A stretch of 64,000 nucleotides of DNA from Corynebacterium sp. sy039 (GTDB lineage Bacteria > Actinomycetota > Actinomycetes > Mycobacteriales > Mycobacteriaceae). The translations under genes were made by a program, and so were the position numbers. Below are positions 56,301 to 62,642 of this stretch, piece after piece. The stretch covers positions 372,001 through 436,000 of the forward strand of contig NZ_CP042325.1 of assembly GCF_007904105.1 (NCBI RefSeq). The letters are read 5' to 3'. Every line of letters starts with the position of its first letter. The first letter of the stretch is position 1. The notes beneath the pieces were generated by a model, which was not told the origin of the DNA, did no database searches, and saw nothing but the letters and a program-made list of their open reading frames with translations.

Positions 56301-57296
56301 GAACTTAAAATAGGCGAAGCACTAGATTCTCTCATTGACCGAAAAGCGCAACAAAAATTGGTAGCTCTACCTGGAAGAGGTCTTACAGTTGATGGGGAAA
56401 ATATGCTTATAGCACTTTCTGCTAATCAGGATATTAGTTATATCGCAGGAAAACTTGCTCTGCAGGCAAAAGTACCTCAGCTTAAACTACTTCCAGAAAA
56501 AATTTCACTGAACCAATTACAAAAAGATATGGTTCCGGAAAATGAACCACAAGGTATTGTGCTTGGTCTAGGTGGGCAAGAAATGGAGCAGGTTTGTTGG
56601 GACCACAATACTCATCAGCACCTATTATGTTTTGGCTCTCAGGGATCTGGAAAAACCACATTGCTATCTACAGTGATAGCAGGGATTTGTAATGGCGATA
56701 GGAACATATCGCGTATCGTTATGCTAGATCATCGACGTGCTCACCTGGGAGAAATTCCTGAAGAGTTTTTAGCTGCTTATTCTGCTAATACTGCTCAATC
56801 AGAAAAAATCATAAGCGATTTAGTAACTACTTTGACGCAACGATTGCCACCTGCTGATATCACTCCAGCAGAACTGATGAAACGAACCTGGTGGACCGGT
56901 CCAGAATTATTTTTGCTTATCGACGACCTTGATATGTTACCTGACAGTGTTATGCATCCGCTTCTGCAACTTATGGCACATAGTCGTGATATTGGATTGC
57001 ACGTTGTTATAGCACGCAAAGTCGGTGGCATACAAAGGGCGCTGTATCAACCATTTCTTTCCCAGATCAAAGATCAATCACCTATGGTGCTGATACTAGA
57101 TGCTGATAAAGATGATGGAGTCATTTTTGGAGTGCGTCCTGTGCATCAGATACCAGGCAGAGCACAGTGGGTGCAAAGAGGAGTTCATATGGGATCTATC
57201 CATATTGCTTGTGCACAAGATAATGCTATGGATGGCGTCGATAGCGAATTTTCTGATGGTTCCCATTCTGCTGACCAAGATGACAGCACCGAATAG
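53388..57296 (+). CDS. eccC: ESX-4 type VII secretion ATPase EccC
   Basis: 1302 aa, single-chain EccC. Two membrane helices lie at about 100-145. Three FtsK/SpoIIIE-type ATPase modules follow, with Walker A lysines at 491 (GATGSGKSE), 842 (GGPQTGKTT) and 1089 (GSQGSGKTT) and Walker B motifs FIVVDEFSE, FLVVDGWHV and LFLLIDDLD. All three P-loops are intact. It is the motor and substrate receptor of the ESX machine. GGGGGGAG precedes the ATG. Divergent from eccD; the Rv3446c-like gene follows after 79 bp. Confidence 0.93.
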   Translation: MRLFSRSRNKSKAKNTTHHLKVDTGTSARIRARKRANTPVASEGISQQAYRERHDSFSLSRIVDLDSYTYVNDLPELPSAPIVPEAVPQAAKSQPVSFMRAFMPLIMVVMVIGMVGLMVASGTTINPMMLIFPLMMAMSAIMMFGSTPGEDIDEVRRTYLRHLSALRGKINNNAAAQREHELYHYPAPQHLWLMTEQPRLWAISAHEDRALAIRVGVGMKALCTPLSPKNIGAIEDLDPVCAVGLRRLIRSGETVTQLPIVIQLRAFPIVFLYGAQALDLMRAMIINLTYHHDPQTVAIAVYSTKLQWCKWLPHTYDVDNASYKILILDMDNMSLSSDEIHIVLSGQQWTSVLCFSEKKQNSLFLLKAEDEGLVLCVDEKIRVQTQQGEEEIATADCISHGEAELFARMLTKYRRNDQNESLKNELCSLLGIHECSPKELRRLWFSSERERLAVPIGLDIDGKPLIIDIKESAHGGMGPHGLCVGATGSGKSELLRTLVVAMAAAHSPEQLNFVLVDFKGGATFLGLEKLPHTSAVITNLEEESVLVERMYDAISGELHRRQELLRHAGNYANVGEYTKARETELAHKGHTDLEPLPALFIVVDEFSELLGQHPDFADLFVAVGRLGRSLHIHLLLASQRLDEGRLRGLDSHLSYRIGLKTFSSAESRQVLGIADAYQLPNTPGAGYCKTTSDELIRFQTAYVSGVIETLHKNEQQGDTYDSCNGEVSQTIQKVKLWQNWEDLIISEEQTRIADPHGRTLVDVLVEASTALAKDSGYLARAIWLPPLPKELALAEVKQAQGFLHVNLGIIDRPYHQSQDVFTIAFTGQNGHIAICGGPQTGKTTAVRSLLLGLCLTHTTEDIRFYILDLAGTALAQMCSLPHIAGIAHRYEEEKIRRTVDEVIGLIESPESRHTFLVVDGWHVLNSEYDDMLDKLAYIASDGLAARVHLIVTTPRWSSIRPVVRDLISQRIELKIGEALDSLIDRKAQQKLVALPGRGLTVDGENMLIALSANQDISYIAGKLALQAKVPQLKLLPEKISLNQLQKDMVPENEPQGIVLGLGGQEMEQVCWDHNTHQHLLCFGSQGSGKTTLLSTVIAGICNGDRNISRIVMLDHRRAHLGEIPEEFLAAYSANTAQSEKIISDLVTTLTQRLPPADITPAELMKRTWWTGPELFLLIDDLDMLPDSVMHPLLQLMAHSRDIGLHVVIARKVGGIQRALYQPFLSQIKDQSPMVLILDADKDDGVIFGVRPVHQIPGRAQWVQRGVHMGSIHIACAQDNAMDGVDSEFSDGSHSADQDDSTE

Positions 57297-57375
57297 TAAG
57301 TAACAAAATCCTTACTCGTCAATGCTGAGAAGGACCATGGGGGAGTGAGTAAAACAAGAATGAGGGGGCGAATAA

Positions 57376-58437
57376 ATGGCAACTTATCCAGCAAATACAT
57401 ATGATCTGATTGAACCAGAAGAAATGACACCAGATCTCATCATTAGCGTTATAGATACAGCGACGATTTTTGAGAGATCTGGTGCAGATTCGGTTTATAG
57501 ATATGACCTACCTGCTAGTGGTGTAACTCTTGGATGGGCTCTCGAAGCTATTGCGGATCAAGCCCGGACGATGCTTGCGGCGATCTGGTCAGACGCAGAG
57601 ATCGCAGTAGATGCAACTGCAGAAGTCGCTGAGCATCTTGTTGGGTACTTCGTCGAGAGAGGAATAAATGCGTATGCAGCTGAAGTGATAAGGGAACAAG
57701 AGCTGCCAGATACGGCTCAATCGTATGAAGAAATACAACGACCGAGAAAAGCAGTACAAAGAAATATCTTTAGCTGGGTCAATCCGCTGAGATTAGCAAT
57801 TATTTTTGTTGTCGTAACGGTAATTATTCTTTCCTGGATCACCTTAGGCAAAGAGACTAAAGAGAACACTCACAATTCTGTTTACGAAGCTCAAGCACAA
57901 GAGGACGCAACAGAGCAGCGCAGTGGCTCAAGAATTAGTGAAGAAACCAAAGAGAGAGCTAAGCGCAGCAAAAATCAAGAAAAACAACAGGATTCAGGGC
58001 AAGTGGTGCTTGAATCCGAAGTGCTCCTGGTTAGTTTACCGATGGGTTTTCATTGGGAAGAAAAAATGGAGTCTGGTCAAGTAGATACTAACCAAATTCT
58101 TACAGCTACTGGGCAAGATAAAGACTTACGTATTTTGTTATCCATTGAACCGATGCATGATTTATCACCGCAGCAAATAATCGATGAAATGCGCACAACA
58201 ATTGATCTTGATCCAACTCTGTCGCATACTGCTCCCCTGGAAACAAAGCGGGGTAAGGAACACATTGGGTACCGTGAAAGCCCTGGAGATGGTTCAACGG
58301 TGCTATGGTCGGTGTGGGTAGAAAATGCGTCGATCTACTCCGTGGGATGCCATGTACGAGCTCAAGAAACACTCAATATCTCTCAACGGGCAACGTGTCG
58401 GATGGCGATTGAGAGTGTGGCACCTAGAAATGCATGA
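57376..58437 (+). CDS. Type VII secretion-associated protein, Rv3446c-like (TIGR03931)
   Basis: 353 aa. N-terminal cytosolic part about 1-135, single membrane segment at 137-158 (LRLAIIFVVVTVIILSW), Glu/Gln/Lys-rich linker about 160-205, then an extracytoplasmic domain including the region after VLLVSLPMGFHWEEK and ending QRATCRMAIESVAP, with two cysteines (VGCHV, RATCRM). This order and position, between eccC and the two WXG100 genes, is that of Rv3446c in ESX-4. Its function is not known. GGGGGCG-type site before the ATG; transcription ends at a terminator before esxU. Confidence 0.78.
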   Translation: MATYPANTYDLIEPEEMTPDLIISVIDTATIFERSGADSVYRYDLPASGVTLGWALEAIADQARTMLAAIWSDAEIAVDATAEVAEHLVGYFVERGINAYAAEVIREQELPDTAQSYEEIQRPRKAVQRNIFSWVNPLRLAIIFVVVTVIILSWITLGKETKENTHNSVYEAQAQEDATEQRSGSRISEETKERAKRSKNQEKQQDSGQVVLESEVLLVSLPMGFHWEEKMESGQVDTNQILTATGQDKDLRILLSIEPMHDLSPQQIIDEMRTTIDLDPTLSHTAPLETKRGKEHIGYRESPGDGSTVLWSVWVENASIYSVGCHVRAQETLNISQRATCRMAIESVAPRNA

Positions 58438-58584
58438 GAAACAGAAGAAAAAGAAAATAGCATGAATACTTTTCAGATATTTTTTATAACTCAGGGAACC
58501 TAGAGAAAACATAGAGCGTCTAAAACAATAAGTCCACAATGATGTGGGCTATTACGTATTCATAATGAGTGAGCTCAATGGAAC

Positions 58585-58610
58585 TCCAATATGGACGTAT
58601 TGGAATTTTT
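58585..58610 (+). terminator. Terminator upstream of the WXG100 genes
   Basis: TCCAATA/TATTGGA (58585-58604, 6-nt loop) followed by ATTTTT. An 8-bp hairpin AGTCCACA/TGTGGGCT lies just upstream (58531-58550). This suggests the esx genes are a separate transcript from the preceding gene. Confidence 0.7.
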
Positions 58611-58690
58611 CATTAGGCTGAACTCTTTTTATCGCTTTATTTTAGAAGAACCTAACAGTGTTCCAGATAAAGCATGATAGGAGGGGACTT

Positions 58691-59008
58691 ATGTCTGGAT
58701 TATTGAGAACAGAAGCCGAAGTGATGGTATCTACTGCGGCTCGAGTGGATGACACCAACAACGAAGTGCAGGGCGAATTGAATAGGCTGCGTGGAGTGGT
58801 GGATTCTATTCGTGGAGCATGGGCAGGTTCGGCGCAAGTCAGCTTTGATAATCTCATGCAACGTTGGAATAGCTCAGCGCAGAACTTGCAGCAAGCACTG
58901 GGATCGATCAGTGATAATATCCGATCCAATGCGCGTTCATTTGAGAATGTTGAAGCAGATAATGCACAAGCGTTTTCTAGTGTGGGCGGTCAAGGTTTAG
59001 CGTTGTGA
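58691..59008 (+). CDS. esxU: WXG100 protein EsxU-like
   Basis: 105 aa helical hairpin protein of the WXG100 family with the turn motif W44-A-G46 in IRGAWAGSAQVSF. Such proteins are exported as dimers by ESX systems. AGGAGGGG is 4 nt before ATG 58691; a longer frame starts at 58658. No canonical YxxxD/E export tail is visible, so the partner or the dimer may carry the signal. It precedes esxT by 154 bp that include a hairpin (59107-59124). Confidence 0.88.
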   Translation: MSGLLRTEAEVMVSTAARVDDTNNEVQGELNRLRGVVDSIRGAWAGSAQVSFDNLMQRWNSSAQNLQQALGSISDNIRSNARSFENVEADNAQAFSSVGGQGLAL

Positions 59009-59162
59009 TAGCGATAAACATGGGAGGAGAAATACAACTTCTTCTTGCTAAAAAATATCGGCAATTAGCGCGATATCTAGCTCGGCGACTCAGAAAAGCA
59101 ATAAGTGGCCATGAATATATGGCCTGAAATTATTGTATGCAATCAGAAAATAAGGGGGAAAT

Positions 59163-59450
59163 ATGGACATGATTAAATATGGTTTCGGCGAAATTGAAAC
59201 CGCTGCGGGTGATATTCAATCAACTTCTGGTCGAATTAATTCCTTGCTGGAAGGACTTAAAGCACAGATTCAGCCTATGGTTTCTGCATGGGAAGGCAGT
59301 TCTGCTACTGCGTATCAAGAAGCACAACGGCTATGGGATCAGTCTGCAGCAGAACTGAACACGGTGCTAGAAACTATTGCTCAAACTGTTCGTAATGGTA
59401 ATGATCGTATGAGTGAGGTGAACCGTATGGCAGCTGCTTCCTGGGGATAA
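59163..59450 (+). CDS. esxT: WXG100 protein EsxT-like
   Basis: 95 aa, with the turn motif W43-E-G45 in MVSAWEGSSATAYQEAQ. Predicted two helices flank the turn. Expected to pair with the preceding EsxU-like protein, as in the esxU-esxT pair of ESX-4. AGGGGG 4 nt upstream of the ATG. No YxxxD/E motif seen at its C-terminus either. It ends the ESX-4 locus; rplM follows. Confidence 0.9.
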   Translation: MDMIKYGFGEIETAAGDIQSTSGRINSLLEGLKAQIQPMVSAWEGSSATAYQEAQRLWDQSAAELNTVLETIAQTVRNGNDRMSEVNRMAAASWG

Positions 59451-59784
59451 AATCCACAGGCTACTTCCTATAACACAATTCTTCTAATCTTCTTTTATTC
59501 ATGAGCTCCTTTGGCGTCCTTATTAGTCAAGGCAGGTGACGCTGCCCAGCCAAGGAGCTCAACAACGTTTCTAACGGATATTTGGAAAAAGCGTTTTAAT
59601 GCTTTACTATTGATTATTCGTGTGCATAAGGCATATTTGTCTGAAGTAGCTTATAGGGGTTCCTATAAGGTGCATTATCTTAAAATATGCAGAATGTAGT
59701 ATCGGGTCACCACCGGCCGCCGGTATTTATGCTTATGTTCGTTTTGGCTGGCAGCAATCTAGACAGACTTATGAAGGAGTCATA
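59451..59784. other. Gene-free region between esxT and rplM with strong secondary structure
   Basis: GAGCTCCTT (59503-59511) pairs with AAGGAGCTC (59552-59560), and GGC with GCC inside it, forming a long stem-loop. A perfect palindrome CTTATAGG-GGTT-CCTATAAG lies at 59650-59669, and a small GC-rich hairpin (ACCGGC/GCCGGT) near 59713. The rplM GTG is at 59785 with GAAGGAG upstream. A short frame at 59511-59699 runs through the stem and is not believed. The stem may end esxT; the palindrome may be an operator or promoter site. Confidence 0.5.
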
Positions 59785-60228
59785 GTGTCTACTTACCACC
59801 CAAAGAGCGGTGACATTACCCGTAAGTGGTATGTCGTCGATGCCACTGATGTGGTTCTGGGGCGCCTGGCAACACACGTAGCAGATCTTCTACGTGGTAA
59901 AGGTAAACCACAATTTGCCCCTAACGTTGATTGTGGCGATCATGTGATCGTTATCAACGCTGATAAAGTTCATGTTTCCTCTAATAAGCGTGAGCGTGAA
60001 ATGCGTTACCGCCACTCTGGTTACCCAGGTGGTCTGAAGTCTATGACTCTTGGACGTTCTTTGGATCTTCATCCAGAGCGTGTTATTGAAGAGTCTGTTC
60101 GTGGAATGATGCCACACAATCGTCTTAGCCGTGCTTCTGTAAAGAAATTGCACGTTTTTGCTGGTTCTGAGCACCCATACGCTGGTCAGCAGCCAGAAAC
60201 TTACGAAATTAAGCAGGTGACACAGTGA
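59785..60228 (+). CDS. rplM: 50S ribosomal protein L13
   Basis: 147 aa. [41 protein letters not shown] in pattern, and [12 protein letters not shown], identify L13, an early 50S assembly protein. GTG start after GAAGGAG. The last codons overlap rpsI (GTGA), so L13 and S9 are coupled. Confidence 0.97.
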   Translation: MSTYHPKSGDITRKWYVVDATDVVLGRLATHVADLLRGKGKPQFAPNVDCGDHVIVINADKVHVSSNKREREMRYRHSGYPGGLKSMTLGRSLDLHPERVIEESVRGMMPHNRLSRASVKKLHVFAGSEHPYAGQQPETYEIKQVTQ

Positions 60229-60755
60229 CCGATCAAAACGTAAATAACCTTGAAGCTGAGGCAGCAGACATCGCTGCTGCTACTGCAGCGACAGAAGAGT
60301 TCACCAATACTATTGGTGATTCGGTGGCTGTTGAAGCTGATGTAGAAACAACTGCTCCTGCATATCATGAGGGGCCTATCCAGACTGTTGGACGTCGTAA
60401 GCGTGCTATTGTACGTGTTCGTCTGGTTGAAGGATCTGGACAGATTGTATGTAATGGTCGCCCATTTGAGGAATACTTCCCAAATAAGTTGCACCAGCAG
60501 CTCATTAAAGCTCCTCTTATGCTTATCGATCGTGATGGTCAGTTCGATATTCACGCAAACCTTGGCGGTGGCGGACCAACAGGTCAAGCAGGTGCGTTCC
60601 GTTTAGCGATTGCTCGTGCGCTGAATGTATACAATCCTTCTGATCGTCCTGCGCTCAAGAAAGCTGGCTTCCTTACCCGTGACGCTCGTGCTGTTGAGCG
60701 TAAGAAGGCTGGTTTGCACAAGGCACGTCGTGCGCCTCAGTACTCCAAGCGTTAA
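60225..60755 (+). CDS. rpsI: 30S ribosomal protein S9 with acidic N-terminal extension
   Basis: 176 aa. The first 47 residues are acidic and Ala/Thr-rich; the S9 core begins [18 protein letters not shown] and ends [17 protein letters not shown], whose last Arg reaches the P-site tRNA. GTG start overlaps the rplM stop. Followed by a strong terminator. Confidence 0.97.
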   Translation: MTDQNVNNLEAEAADIAAATAATEEFTNTIGDSVAVEADVETTAPAYHEGPIQTVGRRKRAIVRVRLVEGSGQIVCNGRPFEEYFPNKLHQQLIKAPLMLIDRDGQFDIHANLGGGGPTGQAGAFRLAIARALNVYNPSDRPALKKAGFLTRDARAVERKKAGLHKARRAPQYSKR

Positions 60756-60774
60756 TTTCTTCGCTTTATGTTTT

Positions 60775-60804
60775 AGCTTCCCATTCGTGGGAAGCTTTTT
60801 TATT
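60775..60804 (+). terminator. Terminator after rpsI
   Basis: AGCTTCCCA/TGGGAAGCT with tetraloop TTCG (60775-60796), then TTTTTATTTTT. Confidence 0.92.
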
Positions 60805-60924
60805 TTTCTGATTAGGTGAGATTTTTTATTTTAGCGAGGTGTCATTGGAGTGCTTCCGAGAGTTCACGAGAGACTCTTGGCATTGCAACAAGAAAATACT
60901 TGACTATCTTGCATAATGGAGTTC

Positions 60925-62271
60925 ATGACTGAATTATTTGGTACCGATGGTGTACGCGGACTGGCAAACAAAAACCTTACGGCAACCTTAGCGCTTCGCT
61001 TAGGTGCGGCAGCAGCTCATGTGCTTACTGCTGGGCATAGTTCTGCAAAGCGTCGACCATTAGCTGTGATCGGGCGTGATCCACGTGTTTCAGGAGAAAT
61101 GCTTGCAGCTGCTTTAGCTGCTGGTATGGCAAGTAGAGGGGTGGATGTTTTGCGCGTGGGAGTTGTCCCTACTCCTGCAGTAGCGTATCTCACTGATTTT
61201 TATGGTGCAGATATGGGGGTTGTTATTTCTGCATCACATAACCCCATGCCAGATAACGGCATTAAGTTTTTTTCTAAAGGCGGGCATAAACTACCAGATA
61301 GCGTCGAAGAGCAAATCGAATCAGCATTAGAGGAGTTGCCGGAAACTGGTCCCACAGGGCATGGAATTGGTCGGGTAATTGAGGAGGCTGTGGATGCGCA
61401 GCAGCATTACCTGGAGCATTTGGAACAAGCAATGCCTAGATCTCTTGAAGGAATCACTGTGGTTGTTGATTGCGCCAACGGAGCCGCAAGCGATATCGCT
61501 CCTAAGGCCTACGCAGCCGCAGGAGCAAAAGTGATTGCGATCCATAACAGTCCTAACGCTTATAACATCAATGATAATTGCGGCTCGACGCACATCGAGC
61601 AGGTACAACAAGCAGTTCAAGAGCATGGTGCTGATTTGGGGTTGGCGCATGATGGCGATGCTGATAGGTGTTTGGCTGTTGATGCTTCAGGGACCGTCGT
61701 CGACGGCGATCAGATTATGGCGATTCTTGCTTTAGCCATGAAAGAAAATGGTGAGTTGCGTAAATCAACCTTGGTGGCAACTGTCATGAGTAATTTGGGT
61801 CTACGGTTAGCGATGGAAGAAGCAGGTATTGATTTACTTACGACGAAAGTCGGCGATCGTTATGTATTAGAGGAGCTTAGGACTGGTGGCTATAGCCTTG
61901 GTGGTGAGCAATCAGGGCACATTGTGCTGCCAGATTTTGGTACCACTGGTGATGGTACTTTGACTGGTTTGGCTTTGATGGGGCGCATGGCGGAAACTGG
62001 TAAAACGCTGAGCGAATTGGCTGGAGCTATGCGTGTGCTACCACAGGTTCTGATCAATGTGCCTGTTGTTGATAAAACGATTATTACTTCTTCCCCTAGC
62101 GTTATTGAGGCAATTAACCAGGCGGAACAGGAATTGGGCGATACTGGCAGAGTGTTGCTGCGTGCCTCGGGAACAGAGGAATTATTCCGTGTGATGGTGG
62201 AGGCTGTTGAGTCTGATACTGCGCGACGTATTGCAGCGGATTTGGCGGCTGTGGTGGCTAAGGTCAGCTAA
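60925..62271 (+). CDS. glmM: Phosphoglucosamine mutase
   Basis: 448 aa. Converts glucosamine-6-phosphate to glucosamine-1-phosphate for UDP-GlcNAc and peptidoglycan synthesis. Phospho-Ser104 in [12 protein letters not shown], metal loop [15 protein letters not shown] sugar-binding region and the [14 protein letters not shown] phosphate-binding end are all present. I use ATG 60925, as CATAAT lies 7 nt upstream; ATG 60916 overlaps that hexamer. In mycobacteria glmM (mrsA) also follows rpsI. Confidence 0.95.
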   Translation: MTELFGTDGVRGLANKNLTATLALRLGAAAAHVLTAGHSSAKRRPLAVIGRDPRVSGEMLAAALAAGMASRGVDVLRVGVVPTPAVAYLTDFYGADMGVVISASHNPMPDNGIKFFSKGGHKLPDSVEEQIESALEELPETGPTGHGIGRVIEEAVDAQQHYLEHLEQAMPRSLEGITVVVDCANGAASDIAPKAYAAAGAKVIAIHNSPNAYNINDNCGSTHIEQVQQAVQEHGADLGLAHDGDADRCLAVDASGTVVDGDQIMAILALAMKENGELRKSTLVATVMSNLGLRLAMEEAGIDLLTTKVGDRYVLEELRTGGYSLGGEQSGHIVLPDFGTTGDGTLTGLALMGRMAETGKTLSELAGAMRVLPQVLINVPVVDKTIITSSPSVIEAINQAEQELGDTGRVLLRASGTEELFRVMVEAVESDTARRIAADLAAVVAKVS

Positions 62272-62354
62272 AAAATAAATTATGGAACCTATGTGTGTGA
62301 GGAGTCGTCTTTTGTAGTTAAGGAAGAAAAGTAAACAACAATAAGGGGTGGGGC

Positions 62355-62639
62355 ATGCAATTGCGTGTGAATGAATCATTGTCAGTGCTTCAGACGTTAT
62401 CGGATATTCTTGGGGAGAGACGAGCAACTCATGAAGCACTGCCTCCTTGCGTCGATCCTGATATGGGAGGACGCGATTTCAGTGTTTATGCTCAAGCATT
62501 ACAAGCTGCTTATGAAAAAATTTATCGCAATACAGCACATAGATTAGATTTATTGGCAGCTGGTGCGCAAAAAGCACGGCAGCAAGTGCACAGTATTGTG
62601 CGTACAGATGAGCAGAATGCTCGGGCATTGGGGGAATAA
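62355..62639 (+). CDS. Small Rv3440c-like protein, possible ESX-associated (94 aa)
   Basis: Not firmly recognised. Predicted helical: opens MQLRVNESLSVLQTLSDIL, has a DPDMGGRDFSVYAQALQ turn, then a long Lys/Gln/Ala helix ending in NARALGE. Position after glmM, size and helical character match Rv3440c; the general layout resembles small EspC/DUF2580-type ESX-associated proteins. GGGGTGGGG precedes the ATG. The next gene starts 3 bp after its stop, so the two are cotranscribed and may act together. Confidence 0.6.
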   Translation: MQLRVNESLSVLQTLSDILGERRATHEALPPCVDPDMGGRDFSVYAQALQAAYEKIYRNTAHRLDLLAAGAQKARQQVHSIVRTDEQNARALGE

Positions 62640-62642
62640 ACT

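Noticed and set aside
59511..59699. Possible 62-codon gene upstream of rplM
   Set aside because: Starts inside a strong stem-loop and covers the 59650-59669 palindrome; no ribosome site, no homology recognised.
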